Positions 17,795-26,347 are shown, counted from the first letter of the stretch. The stretch is DNA of 55,936 nucleotides from Salinivirgaceae bacterium (GCA_017551905.1 JAFZKK010000117.1:1-55936), one strand, 5' to 3'. Made by a program: numbers and translations. The notes: generated from the letters alone by a model not told the origin.

Positions 17795-18656
17795 AATACA
17801 AGTCTCGGTTGACCCTGAGTCGGGGTTCTGTTTCGGTGTTAAAAACGCTGTTACAAAGGCCGTTACCGAACTTGCCGACGGACAAAAACTATACAGCCTT
17901 GGTGCCATGGTGCACAATCCTGTCGAGGTTAACCGTTTGGCAACCATGGGTTTGGGCGTTATCGACCACGAGCAATTCGCACAACTACACAATGCAAAAG
18001 TCATCTTCCGCGCCCACGGCGAACCACCCAGCAGCTACTCGAACCTGAAAGACCGCAACATAAAACTGATTGACGCCACTTGTCCTGTGGTGCTGCGCCT
18101 GCAGGCCAACATCAAAAAGGCCTACGAGCAGATGCGCCAATGCAACGGGCAAGTTGTCATCTTCGGGAAAAAAGGCCATGCCGAGGTTGTGGGGCTAATC
18201 GGCCAAACCGACGGCAACGCCATTCTGATTGAAAATGAAGCAGATATTGAAAAAATAGATTTCTCACGACCAATCGAATTCTTCTCGCAGACCACCAAAG
18301 ATGTGGGCAAATTCATGAATCTGGTGAAGATTCTGGGGCAGCGCTCGTCGCAGTTCCATTGGCACGACACCATTTGCCGACAAGTGGCCAACCGCGGGCC
18401 GCACTTACGCAATTTTGCGGCGGAGCACGAGGTTATCATCTTCGTCGGTGGCCGCGACAGTTCAAACGCTAAAGTGCTTTTCGAGGTTTGCAAACAGGTA
18501 AATGCAAAATCGTATTTTATTGAAAACGAGAGCGATATTCACCAAGAATGGTTCGTTGGCGTGAAAAGCATCGGGATAAGCGGAGCAACATCAACACCGT
18601 CGTGGCTGATTGAAAACGTTGCAGAGCGCATCAATACTATTGTTGCCGGCTTGTAG
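17778..18656 (+). CDS. ispH: 4-hydroxy-3-methylbut-2-enyl diphosphate reductase
   Basis: 292 residues from ATG 17778, inside the end of cmk; the N-terminus [20 protein letters not shown] fixes this start. Three cysteines expected to bind the iron-sulfur cluster are Cys18 (GFCFGV), one in DATCPVV and one in [13 protein letters not shown] and [12 protein letters not shown] are further family marks. It catalyses the last step of the MEP pathway to IPP and DMAPP, the substrates of the polyprenyl synthase at 30877. The 3' end overlaps the convergent GtrA gene by 20 bp. Confidence 0.96.
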   Translation: MQNENKIQVSVDPESGFCFGVKNAVTKAVTELADGQKLYSLGAMVHNPVEVNRLATMGLGVIDHEQFAQLHNAKVIFRAHGEPPSSYSNLKDRNIKLIDATCPVVLRLQANIKKAYEQMRQCNGQVVIFGKKGHAEVVGLIGQTDGNAILIENEADIEKIDFSRPIEFFSQTTKDVGKFMNLVKILGQRSSQFHWHDTICRQVANRGPHLRNFAAEHEVIIFVGGRDSSNAKVLFEVCKQVNAKSYFIENESDIHQEWFVGVKSIGISGATSTPSWLIENVAERINTIVAGL

Positions 18657-19098
18657 GCTGCGTACTTTCCCCTCTTTCAAATACGATTTTCTTCCGCATA
18701 AAGAAGTTGAAGAAGAAAACCACAATCTGCGCTATTGTGTTGCTAATCAGATAATAAACACCACAACAATTTGTCAGCAGCGTGGTTATGCCAATGTTTA
18801 TGGCAAGCCCCACAGCACCTATCAGCGTGAAAATTGCAAACTGCAACAAACTTTTGCCCGCTTTCTTCTCGGTTTTGTGAAAAACCCAAATGGCGCTGAG
18901 CGCATAATTGAGCAACCCTGCCAACAGCGACGCTATTGCCGTTGACAAAGCCAAATAGCTGTTGCCCAACAATTTGTCGGTAAGCAGCCAAAGTAAAGCA
19001 ATGTTTGTGCAGTAGCGTAAGCCCTCAACAACAGCGTTGCGCAGTATTTGGATTCGTGTGTCGTCGGTTTTGCCAAAAAGTTTCTCGCTGACAGACAT
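18637..19098 (-). CDS. GtrA-family membrane protein
   Basis: 153 residues from ATG 19098 (an in-frame TTG at 19110 overlapping the upstream stop is the alternative). Four hydrophobic segments with LRYCTNIALLWLLTDKLL, NYALSAIWVFHK and FFFNFFMRKKIVF, the usual GtrA/DPMS pattern. The family is linked to flipping or transfer of lipid-linked sugars. Directly after the CobW-like gene and converging on ispH with a 20-bp coding overlap and no visible terminator between them. Confidence 0.88.
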   Translation of the reverse strand: MSVSEKLFGKTDDTRIQILRNAVVEGLRYCTNIALLWLLTDKLLGNSYLALSTAIASLLAGLLNYALSAIWVFHKTEKKAGKSLLQFAIFTLIGAVGLAINIGITTLLTNCCGVYYLISNTIAQIVVFFFNFFMRKKIVFERGESTQPTSRQQ

Positions 19099-19106
19099 CG
19101 CAATTC

Positions 19107-20225
19107 TCAAATCTTATCCATATCGGCTTTAATTTGCTCACGGTCAAGGTTTTGACCGATGAACACAATTTTTATCATACGGTCGCCGTACTCATCGTCC
19201 CAGTCTTTACGAAGTTCCTCGCTTTCAGCCAGATACTGGCGTTGTTCCTCGATTGGCGCAGTGCAAATCCATTGTCCGGCCTTCACAAGTTTTTTCTGCG
19301 TTCCGGCCTGGTCAAACATATACGACATGTCGGCATCGTCGCTGAAATAGCAAATGCCCTTGCTGCGGATGATGTTGCTTGGCCAGCGGTCGTTCACGTA
19401 TGTCTCGAACTTGGTGTAGTTGAACGCTTTACGGCGATAGTAAACGTAAGTGCCGATGCCGTATTCCTCGGTTTCGCCTTCGGGCTCCTCCTCCTCGTCT
19501 TTTTCCAACTCGGCAACCCAACCAGCTGATACTGAAGCTTTTTCAAAATCAAACTTGTGCGAGTCCATTATCTTGCTCAAATCCAATTCGGCATAGTTTG
19601 TCTCAACAATTTCGGCGTATGGCTGAAGTTTCTTGATTACGGCAATCACCTGTTTCTTTTCTTCTTCGGTTATCTCCGCTATCTTATTCAGAATGATAAT
19701 GTTGCAGAATTCAATCTGTTGAATCAGCAAATTCTCGATATCATCGTCATCGATATTGTCGCGTGTCAAATTGTTGCCGTTTGCGAACTCGCGCGCCATG
19801 CGCAGCGCATCGACAACGGTGGCAATACAATCGAGGCGGCAGGGCTCCGGCATTCCGTATTGGCGGGCGTAACCCGACATTGCTGTAATTGTCTGAGCTA
19901 TAGGCAGTGGCTCGCAAATGCCGCTGGCCTCAATCAGAATGTAGTCGAACCGTCCGGTCTCTATTATGCTGTTAATCTGTTCAATAAGGTCGGTTTTCAA
20001 AGTGCAGCAAATGCAGCCGTTGCTCAGCGCCACAAGGCTGTCGTCTTTCTTGTTGACAAACCCGCCCGCCTGAATCAGCGACGCGTCAACATTTATCTCG
20101 CCAATATCGTTGACAATAACCGCAATTTTGAAACCTTGATTGTTAGCTAAAATCTTGTTAACCAATGTAGTTTTACCACTGCCCAGATATCCGGTGAGCA
20201 AGGTTACAGGAACTGTTTTGTTCAT
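19107..20225 (-). CDS. COG0523 (CobW-like) GTP-dependent metal chaperone
   Basis: 372 residues. P-loop GYLGSGKTTLVN, the metal-binding GCICCTL (CxCC) motif, NDIGEINVD and a guanine-specificity NKIAE segment define the G3E/COG0523 family; an acidic linker (EKDEEEEPEGETEEYG) precedes the CobW C-terminal domain (~245-345). Such GTPases insert or traffic metals, often Zn(II). No Zur box or metal enzyme is seen beside it, so the target metal stays open. Confidence 0.9.
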   Translation of the reverse strand: MNKTVPVTLLTGYLGSGKTTLVNKILANNQGFKIAVIVNDIGEINVDASLIQAGGFVNKKDDSLVALSNGCICCTLKTDLIEQINSIIETGRFDYILIEASGICEPLPIAQTITAMSGYARQYGMPEPCRLDCIATVVDALRMAREFANGNNLTRDNIDDDDIENLLIQQIEFCNIIILNKIAEITEEEKKQVIAVIKKLQPYAEIVETNYAELDLSKIMDSHKFDFEKASVSAGWVAELEKDEEEEPEGETEEYGIGTYVYYRRKAFNYTKFETYVNDRWPSNIIRSKGICYFSDDADMSYMFDQAGTQKKLVKAGQWICTAPIEEQRQYLAESEELRKDWDDEYGDRMIKIVFIGQNLDREQIKADMDKI

Positions 20226-20249
20226 TTTTAAAACGATTTTTCAGATGCG

Positions 20250-20257
20250 CAAAAGTA
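20250..20257 (-). promoter_or_regulatory. -7 box of the CobW-like gene promoter
   Basis: On the minus strand the bases read TACTTTTG (TAnnTTTG), 24 bp before the ATG at 20225. Confidence 0.55.
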
Positions 20258-20315
20258 AAAATCTTTGTGGCAGAATGTCTGGCAAATGTCGATTTCGCAA
20301 AACGAAAAATAGGTC

Positions 20316-22451
20316 TTATTCGCCTTGTTCCACACCCTTCATACTCAAGCTGATACGTCCGCGCAAATAATCAACGCCGACAACTTTCACCATAACGTGC
20401 TGATGCAGCGACACCACATCGTTGGGATTGCCCACATACTTATTGGCCAGCTGCGAAATATGCACCAGTCCGTCCTGATGCACGCCAATATCGACAAACG
20501 CGCCAAAGTTGGTAATGTTGGTGACGATGCCAGGCAGCACCATATCCTCCTCCAAATCGTCGATAGTGTGGACGCCCTCGGCAAACGCAAACTCCTTGAT
20601 AGCCGAGCGTGGGTCGCGGCCGGGTTTCTCAAGCTCTTTTTTGATGTCTTGCAGTGTTGGCATTCCTATTGTGCCTGACACATAGCGTTTTAAGTCTATT
20701 TTCTGACGAAGGCTGGCGTCGGCAATCAAATCTTGAACTTTGCAGTCCAAATCAGCGGCCATACGGTCAACCACGGCATAGCTCTCAGGGTGCACAGCGC
20801 TGTTGTCGAGCGGATTTTTGGCGCCGGGAATGCGCAAAAATGCTGCACATTGCTCAAAGGCCTTGTCGCCAAGGCGCGGCACTTTTTTCAGTTGCTGCCG
20901 CGATGCAAATGCGCCATTTTCAGTCCGATAATCGATAATATTCTGCGCCAGTTTCTCGCCCAAACCGCTCACGTAGGCAAGCAAATGTTTGCTGGCGGTG
21001 TTCAAGTTGACGCCAACCTGATTCACGCAGCTTTCCACCACAAAATCAAGACTTTCCTTAAGCGCCGTCTGGTCAACATCGTGCTGATACTGCCCAACGC
21101 CAATTGATTTCGGGTCTATCTTGACAAGCTCGGCCAGCGGGTCCATAAGCCGACGCCCGATTGAAACGGCTCCGCGCACCGTCACATCGTAGTCGGGGAA
21201 CTCGTCGCGGGCAGCCTGCGATGCGCTATAGACCGAAGCGCCGTTCTCGCTCACAACAAAAATCTGCACCTCAGTATCGAACTTGATTGAGCGCACAAAA
21301 GCCTCCGTCTCGCGGCTGGCTGTGCCGTTGCCAATGGCTATGGCCTCGCAATGATATTTCTTAACAAGCTGGCGCACAGTCTCTTGCGACTCCGCCCACT
21401 CATTCTGCGGCGGATGCGGATAAATGGCCTGATTATGAAGAAGATTGCCCGTTTGGTCGAGGCAGACAACCTTGCAACCGGTGCGGAAACCGGGGTCGAG
21501 CGCCAGAATGCGTTTCTGCCCCAGCGGCGCCGCCAGCAACAGCTGCCGCAGATTGACCGAGAAGACATCAATGGCCTCCTTGTCGGCTTTTTCTTTGGCT
21601 ATCTTCTTGAATTCGTTTTCGATAGACGGCTGAATCAACCTTTTGTAGCTATCCTCAACAGCCATTCGCACCTGACGTGCGGCGGCGTTGTCGGCCTTCA
21701 GAAAATGGCGGCTGAGCATCTCCACCGCATCGTCGTTTTTAGGCTCGATGTTGATGCGCAGATAGCCTTCGGCCTCGCCACGCCGCATAGCTAACATCCT
21801 GTGCGACGGGCATTTACGCAGCGGCTCGGCAAAATCGTAATAGTCCTCATACTTAACCGCATCCGACTCTTTCCCTTTGATAACGTGCGAGATAACCTGC
21901 GCCCCGTGGTTGTAGTAGTTGCGGACGCGCTGGCGGGCGGTCATATCCTCGCTCACCCACTCGGCAATAATGTCGCGCGCACCGGCCAGAGCCTTCTCCG
22001 TGTCGTCGATGTCGCCTTTCAGATATTTTTCGGCCATTAGCTCCGCATCGCCGTTGTTTTGCTTCATAAGCCAGGCTGCAAGCGGCTCCAGACCTTGTTC
22101 TTTGGCCACAGTGGCACGTGTCCGCTTTTTCGGTTTGTAAGGAAGATAGATGTCCTCCAACTCGCTACTGTCGAGCGTGTCATCGATTTTGCGTTTCAGC
22201 TCGTCGGTCATTTTGTCCTGAGCTACAATGGTTTCGATGATTGTTTGCTTGCGACGGTCGAGCTCCTGAAACTTTTTATACTGTGTCTCGATGCTGAAAA
22301 TCGCCACCTCGTCGAGTCCGTCGGTGGCCTCTTTGCGGTAGCGGCTGATGAACGGCACGGTGGCGCCGCCATCGAGCAACTCAGTCACCGCCTCAACCTG
22401 TTTCAGTTTGATTCCCAGCGCATTGGCTATGGCATTAAAATATTTGTGCAT
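20316..22451 (-). CDS. tex: Tex-family RNA-binding transcription accessory protein
   Basis: 711 residues, full length for Tex. Helical N-terminal domain with VPFISRYRKEATDGLDE and LPYKPKKRTRA, YqgF/RNase H-like core (ALDPGFRTGCKVVCLD), helix-hairpin-helix pair (LNTASKHLLAYVSGLGE), and a C-terminal S1 domain (VLPGIVTNITNFGAFVDIGV then GLVHISQLANKYV). Binds nucleic acid and is associated with transcription elongation. Monocistronic on the minus strand with its own -7 box. Confidence 0.95.
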   Translation of the reverse strand: MHKYFNAIANALGIKLKQVEAVTELLDGGATVPFISRYRKEATDGLDEVAIFSIETQYKKFQELDRRKQTIIETIVAQDKMTDELKRKIDDTLDSSELEDIYLPYKPKKRTRATVAKEQGLEPLAAWLMKQNNGDAELMAEKYLKGDIDDTEKALAGARDIIAEWVSEDMTARQRVRNYYNHGAQVISHVIKGKESDAVKYEDYYDFAEPLRKCPSHRMLAMRRGEAEGYLRINIEPKNDDAVEMLSRHFLKADNAAARQVRMAVEDSYKRLIQPSIENEFKKIAKEKADKEAIDVFSVNLRQLLLAAPLGQKRILALDPGFRTGCKVVCLDQTGNLLHNQAIYPHPPQNEWAESQETVRQLVKKYHCEAIAIGNGTASRETEAFVRSIKFDTEVQIFVVSENGASVYSASQAARDEFPDYDVTVRGAVSIGRRLMDPLAELVKIDPKSIGVGQYQHDVDQTALKESLDFVVESCVNQVGVNLNTASKHLLAYVSGLGEKLAQNIIDYRTENGAFASRQQLKKVPRLGDKAFEQCAAFLRIPGAKNPLDNSAVHPESYAVVDRMAADLDCKVQDLIADASLRQKIDLKRYVSGTIGMPTLQDIKKELEKPGRDPRSAIKEFAFAEGVHTIDDLEEDMVLPGIVTNITNFGAFVDIGVHQDGLVHISQLANKYVGNPNDVVSLHQHVMVKVVGVDYLRGRISLSMKGVEQGE

Positions 22452-22492
22452 ACAATTGTTTTTAAGGCGACAATCCGTTTTGCCGCTTTGTG

Positions 22493-22500
22493 CAAATATA
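22493..22500 (-). promoter_or_regulatory. -7 box of tex promoter
   Basis: Minus strand reads TATATTTG, 41 bp before the tex ATG. Confidence 0.55.
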
Positions 22501-22563
22501 AAACTAAACGTGAACGCTAATAGAAAACACTAACTTTCACTTCACATTTACGTTTTTCGTTGC

Positions 22564-22571
22564 TACATTTG
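22564..22571 (+). promoter_or_regulatory. -7 box of the 22593 gene promoter
   Basis: TACATTTG matches TAnnTTTG, 21 bp before the ATG at 22593; back to back with the tex promoter. Confidence 0.55.
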
Positions 22572-22592
22572 GCGTACTAAACTCAAACTAAA

Positions 22593-23225
22593 ATGAAAAA
22601 ACTAACACTTCTTGTGCTTGCCATTCTCGGCTCGCTCTGCGGTTACTCGCAAATGATTGAATATCCTAAAAATCAGGTTTCTGTGTCTTTTTGTAACGGT
22701 CAATCGTTGTACTCATTCCTTGATGATACTTTCGGTGGCGGAACTCACGAAGATGATGGTAAAGCTGATGGAAAAGAAAGTTGGAAATATACTGATTTTT
22801 CGAACACTTATAATGTTGAGTATTTTCGCCGCTTGCCCAAACGCTGGCTGTCGATTGGTGTGCAGGCGGGTTATGAAGAAACCCTATCGAATCATTGGAT
22901 TAACAGAAAAAACAGAGAACAAGACTCCAAACCAACCGATAATTGGACGGAAAAAGACAGATTGCCATATATTATGGCTGCCATACAGTTCGATTGGATA
23001 CGTTACAATTGGATAGGGGGGTATATGAAATCGGGGGTAGGCGCCCGTTTGATTTTCAAAGATAAAAAATACGATACTGGTAATACTAATAAAGCGTTTG
23101 GTTGTGTTCCCTGTTTTGTCGAAATAGTCGGGGTCGAATTTGGGCCAAAAATAGTAAGGGCCTTCGGTGAAGTTGGTTTAGGCGCTCAAGGTTTTGCAAC
23201 AGTTGGCATCAGAAGCCGGTTTTAA
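22593..23225 (+). CDS. Small outer-membrane-barrel-like protein, unknown function
   Basis: 210 residues. Signal peptide (LTLLVLAILGSLCGYSQ), then alternating hydrophobic strands (NVEYFRRLPKRWLSIGVQAGYEE; YIMAAIQFDWIRYNWIGGYMKSGVGARLIF; VRAFGEVGLGAQGFATVGIRSRF) ending in Phe, consistent with an 8- to 10-stranded outer-membrane barrel. I recognise no specific family. More AT-rich than the housekeeping genes around it. Its last codons lie in the first copy of a 36-bp repeat whose second copy follows hepT. Confidence 0.75.
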   Translation: MKKLTLLVLAILGSLCGYSQMIEYPKNQVSVSFCNGQSLYSFLDDTFGGGTHEDDGKADGKESWKYTDFSNTYNVEYFRRLPKRWLSIGVQAGYEETLSNHWINRKNREQDSKPTDNWTEKDRLPYIMAAIQFDWIRYNWIGGYMKSGVGARLIFKDKKYDTGNTNKAFGCVPCFVEIVGVEFGPKIVRAFGEVGLGAQGFATVGIRSRF

Positions 23226-23253
23226 TTCGTATTCGTTTGGTTATCGGCAAAAA
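23218..23253 (+). repeat. 36-bp imperfect direct repeat, copy 1
   Basis: Matches 23952-23987 at 31 of 36 positions, with the last 15 bases (GGTTATCGGCAAAAA) identical. Contains the end and stop codon of the 22593 gene. The two copies bracket mntA-hepT. Confidence 0.8.
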
Positions 23254-23306
23254 ATCCACCTTCAAAAACATAGCGCCCAATAGAATTGCCATATAAATAT
23301 TGTTGC

Positions 23307-23314
23307 TATCTTTG
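23307..23314 (+). promoter_or_regulatory. -7 box of mntA-hepT promoter
   Basis: TATCTTTG matches TAnnTTTG, with TTG at 23286-23288 as a possible -33 element 18 bp upstream; 22 bp before the mntA ATG. Confidence 0.6.
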
Positions 23315-23336
23315 AAAAGATTATAAGCGAAGGGTT

Positions 23337-23618
23337 ATGACAACAGATGACATTAAAAAAACGGTAGTGACTTTTGTCGATAAATACTCGATAAAAAGCA
23401 TTGTTCTGTTCGGCTCGCGGGCCAACGGGACAAACACGGCCAATAGTGATGTCGACCTGATTGTGGAGTTTTTCAACCCTGTTTCGCTCATTACGCTGTC
23501 GAAACTCAAGTTGGATGTCGAGGCGGCGTTGGGTTTGGATGTCGATATTGTCCACGGCCCGTTGTCGAGCAACGCTATGATTGAAGTTGGCAAGGAGGTG
23601 GTTTTGTATGCAGCGTAG
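23337..23618 (+). CDS. mntA: MntA-type nucleotidyltransferase antitoxin
   Basis: 93 residues, a minimal nucleotidyltransferase. The GSx10DxD motif is Gly26-Ser27, Asp38 and Asp40 (GSRANGTNTANSDVDL). In characterised HepT/MntA modules MntA adds AMP to a tyrosine of the HEPN toxin and so silences it. Overlaps hepT by 11 bp, giving translational coupling. The pair is bounded by direct repeats. Confidence 0.88.
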   Translation: MTTDDIKKTVVTFVDKYSIKSIVLFGSRANGTNTANSDVDLIVEFFNPVSLITLSKLKLDVEAALGLDVDIVHGPLSSNAMIEVGKEVVLYAA

Positions 23619-23940
23619 AGATTTGATAGCCATACAAAAAATGATTAGCGAAATGAAGATTGGCATATCGCTTCTCGGAAACACTAATCTTGAAGATTTT
23701 CTCGGCAACGAATTGCTAAAGCGGGCATTGTCAATGACTTGCATTAATGTTGGCGAGTTGGCAAAGATTGTGTCAGACGAAACGCGGCAGGAGCATAATG
23801 ATTTTCCGTGGAAAGCCATTGCGGGAATGAGAGATATTACGGCACACCGCTACCAAACGCTCAAAATGGAGGATGTTTACACAACAATCCGCGAAGAATA
23901 TCCCGCTCTCTGTGAGCAATTAATCAAAATCATAGGCTGA
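23608..23940 (+). CDS. hepT: HepT-type HEPN ribonuclease toxin (DUF86)
   Basis: 110 residues from ATG 23608, overlapping the end of mntA; an upstream ATG at 23581 lies inside mntA and would add nine unrelated residues. All-helical HEPN protein with the R-x4-H-x-Y motif at Arg75, His80 and Tyr82 (RDITAHRY); the tyrosine region is the AMPylation target in known systems. The RNase active site is complete, so the toxin looks functional. Confidence 0.88.
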   Translation: MQRRDLIAIQKMISEMKIGISLLGNTNLEDFLGNELLKRALSMTCINVGELAKIVSDETRQEHNDFPWKAIAGMRDITAHRYQTLKMEDVYTTIREEYPALCEQLIKIIG

Positions 23941-24190
23941 TAAGCACCATCGGTTTCAATTCTAATTCATTCGGTTATCGGCAAAAATCATTTTTCCTAA
24001 CCCACACATATTCAACCCTAAAACCAATACCCTACACTTATTCCGTGAAAATTTTCACCCCACTGCAATATCGTATCAAATAAATTTCTACTTTGGTTAG
24101 CGCATTGCGAAAGCAATTTGCTGAAAGTGACTAAAGCGACTATTTATGTAGCCGACAGCACCATATAAAGTTGAATAATAAACTGATATT
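23941..24190. repeat. Intergenic region before atpB with 36-bp repeat copy 2
   Basis: Copy 2 of the direct repeat occupies 23952-23987. The remainder is AT-rich with a weak hairpin (TTGC/GCAA around 24106-24121). The atpB promoter must lie here, but I find no exact TAnnTTTG; the nearest sequence, TAAAGTTG at about 24164, is imperfect. Confidence 0.6.
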
Positions 24191-25312
24191 ATGAGAGTTA
24201 TAAAACTAATGGTTGCATTGGGTTTGTTGTGGACAACGGGTCAGGCTGTTGCCCAAGACACCACCGAATTCGCAGCCAACGACGCCGTCGCTGCCGATTC
24301 TTTAACCGATAACGCGCAAAACGTCGCACCAACCGAAAAACCCTTCGACGCTGGCGAGGTCATAATGCACCATATCAAGGACTCGCACTCGTGGCACTTC
24401 TACGACCGTTCGGCACCCGACGGCAGCGAGTCGGCAGTGGCCATTCCGCTACCTATTATATTATATACCGACGGGCATTTGGATATTTTTATGTCGTCGG
24501 CGTTTGACGAGGGAAAGAAGACAGTCCGTAAAGACAACCGCGAATATATTTTGCATCACGACAAAATCTATCTTGCCGAAAACGGACAACTCAAGCACGA
24601 CGAGCACGGCGCTGTGCTGAATGAAGCACCGCTCGACCTGTCGATAACCAAAAACGTGGCTTCGCTTATATTGTCGGCCATTCTGCTGCTGTGGATTTTC
24701 ATTGCCACGGCCAACGGCTACAAAAAAATGGGTCAGGTGCCTACGGGTCTGCGCAGATTCACAGAGCCGCTCATTCTGTTTGTGAAAGACGAGATTGCTG
24801 TTCCAAACCTTGGCGAGGAGCACTATCGCAAATATCTGCCCTATCTGCTCACCCTTTTCTTCTTCATTTGGGTGAACAATATGCTGGGACTTTTGCCAAT
24901 GGGTGCCAACCTGACAGGCAACATTGCTGTGACGCTGCTTTTGGCCGTGTTTACATTCATCATCACCAACTTTTCGGGCTCGAAGCATTATTGGAAAGAG
25001 ATTGTGCGAATGCCTGGCGTGCCACTCGCCATTCAGCCGATTATGACGGTGATTGAGTTTATCGGGCTGATAACCAAGCCGTTCTCGCTTATGATTCGAT
25101 TGTTTGCCAACATCACAGCGGGACACATCATTGTATTGAGTTTCATCTCGCTGATATTCATATTCAAATCGGTGCTGATTTCGCCCGTATCGATAGTCTT
25201 TGTGCTGTTTATGGACGTGCTCGAGTTGCTGGTTGCGGCTCTGCAGGCCTACATCTTCACAATGCTGACGGCAATGTATATTGGTATGGCGGTGAAAGGC
25301 GGGGAGGAATGA
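24191..25312 (+). CDS. atpB: ATP synthase F0 subunit a
   Basis: 373 residues, longer than the ~270 of E. coli because of a signal peptide (ending GQAVAQ) and a ~130-residue extracytoplasmic N-terminal region, both typical of Bacteroidetes. Five to six membrane helices follow. The essential arginine of the proton path is in SLMIRLFANITAGHI. First gene of the ATP synthase cluster; a secreted hypothetical gene separates it from atpE. Confidence 0.95.
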   Translation: MRVIKLMVALGLLWTTGQAVAQDTTEFAANDAVAADSLTDNAQNVAPTEKPFDAGEVIMHHIKDSHSWHFYDRSAPDGSESAVAIPLPIILYTDGHLDIFMSSAFDEGKKTVRKDNREYILHHDKIYLAENGQLKHDEHGAVLNEAPLDLSITKNVASLILSAILLLWIFIATANGYKKMGQVPTGLRRFTEPLILFVKDEIAVPNLGEEHYRKYLPYLLTLFFFIWVNNMLGLLPMGANLTGNIAVTLLLAVFTFIITNFSGSKHYWKEIVRMPGVPLAIQPIMTVIEFIGLITKPFSLMIRLFANITAGHIIVLSFISLIFIFKSVLISPVSIVFVLFMDVLELLVAALQAYIFTMLTAMYIGMAVKGGEE

Positions 25313-25414
25313 TTTATTTAGGAATTAGGAGATAGGATTTAGGAGTTAGAAATTGAAAATTGAGAATTGAAAATGTAGGGACGTCATATTATGGCGTCCG
25401 CAATTAGATAAAAA
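25313..25414 (+). repeat. Short-period repeats and hairpin element between atpB and a hypothetical gene
   Basis: The gap is filled with TTAGGA/GGAGTTAG and GAAAATTGAGAATT-type runs, then a hairpin at 25375-25404 (GGACG-t-CAT / ATG-g-CGTCC) beginning GTAGGGACG. This resembles, in its outer bases, the palindrome at 55131. The next ATG follows 10 bp after the hairpin. Confidence 0.6.
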
Positions 25415-25993
25415 ATGAAAAGGATTCTGTTATCGGCGGTTTTGGTTTTTGCGGGTGCCGCGCTTTGGGCGCAGGCAATCACGGGCGATTCCGTGCGTGA
25501 CGCAAGAATTAAAGCCGAAATCCAAAACCTTACTGCCGACGCAACCATTACGATTGACGAACAGACATACCTTTCATTGTTGGACAACGAAATTGAATTG
25601 GTTACCAAATATTTACCAAAAAACAAGTTGACCGAGAATATGGTTCAGCCTGAATTCGGACAATTTGAAGTGATAACTTTTCTGACACCAAATTGTGAAT
25701 TGAGAAATCTTATAGCAAAGGTTTCTGACTGTGAATGGGATGCTGTAGGAAAGTATGCAGAAGATTTAAAAGATGCGGGGTGGAATTTCAAACCTGGTAT
25801 GGTGCTATTTGGGGAGCATAAATCTGAACCAAATGTAAAGTTGACTTTGACTTACCAAAAACGAATACAGCAAATGACGGCTTCCATTTATAATTATGAT
25901 GCTATGAGTGGTTACACAAAAACTGTAATTCAGGCTAATGGTGATATGGAATATTATAGAAGCGACAGAGTAAACAATATAAACAATTATTAA
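25415..25993 (+). CDS. Secreted protein of unknown function within the atp cluster
   Basis: 192 residues. Signal peptide (ILLSAVLVFAGAALWAQ), no membrane segment after it, no motif I recognise. Two cysteines (TPNCELRN, VSDCEWDAV) could form a disulfide. The second half of the gene is clearly AT-richer than atpB and atpE, and it is flanked upstream by repeat-filled sequence, so it looks inserted between atpB and atpE rather than being an ATP synthase part. Confidence 0.75.
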   Translation: MKRILLSAVLVFAGAALWAQAITGDSVRDARIKAEIQNLTADATITIDEQTYLSLLDNEIELVTKYLPKNKLTENMVQPEFGQFEVITFLTPNCELRNLIAKVSDCEWDAVGKYAEDLKDAGWNFKPGMVLFGEHKSEPNVKLTLTYQKRIQQMTASIYNYDAMSGYTKTVIQANGDMEYYRSDRVNNINNY

Positions 25994-26027
25994 TAAAGAA
26001 CTTACGTTTAATTTAAAATTAAATTTT

Positions 26028-26252
26028 ATGGAACCATTTTCAGTAGGTGCAGGTTTGGCAGTTTTGGGTGCTGGCCTGGCAGTAATTGGTGCAGGTTTGG
26101 GAATCGGCCGAATCGGCGGTCAGGCAATGGACGCCATTGCCCGTCAGCCCGAGGCAGCTGGTCAAGTGCAAACCAATATGATTATTTCGGCAGCGTTGGT
26201 CGAGGGTTGCGCACTGTTCGCAATCGTTGTTTCACTGCTTGCTTCGTTGTAA
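26028..26252 (+). CDS. atpE: ATP synthase F0 subunit c
   Basis: 74 residues: two membrane helices joined by the polar loop ARQPEA. The ion-binding carboxylate is Glu59 in LVEGCALFA. The sodium-binding pattern of Ilyobacter (Gln in helix 1; Glu-Ser-Thr in helix 2) is absent, since Glu59 is followed by Gly and Cys and the helix 1 position is Ile or Arg, so proton coupling is likely. A hairpin separates it from atpF. Confidence 0.96.
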   Translation: MEPFSVGAGLAVLGAGLAVIGAGLGIGRIGGQAMDAIARQPEAAGQVQTNMIISAALVEGCALFAIVVSLLASL

Positions 26253-26277
26253 TCGGAAAACACCTGAAAAACAAACA

Positions 26278-26312
26278 AATGCCACTTGCAGCGATTGGCT
26301 GCAAGGGCATTT
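26278..26312 (+). promoter_or_regulatory. Stable hairpin between atpE and atpF
   Basis: AATGCC-a-CTTGCAGC (26278-26292) pairs with GCTGCAAG-GGCATT (26298-26311), loop GATTG, one bulged base. GCAAGGGCATT recurs at 26321-26331, so the stem can switch partners. Only TTT follows, too few for a standard terminator. It may be an attenuator or a 3'-end stabiliser that raises atpE over atpF mRNA. Confidence 0.65.
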
Positions 26313-26347
26313 TAAAAAACGCAAGGGCATTATAAAATCGAAATATT

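Noticed and set aside
26028..26252. Sodium-type c subunit
   Set aside because: The Gln in helix 1 and Ser-Thr after the key Glu are missing.
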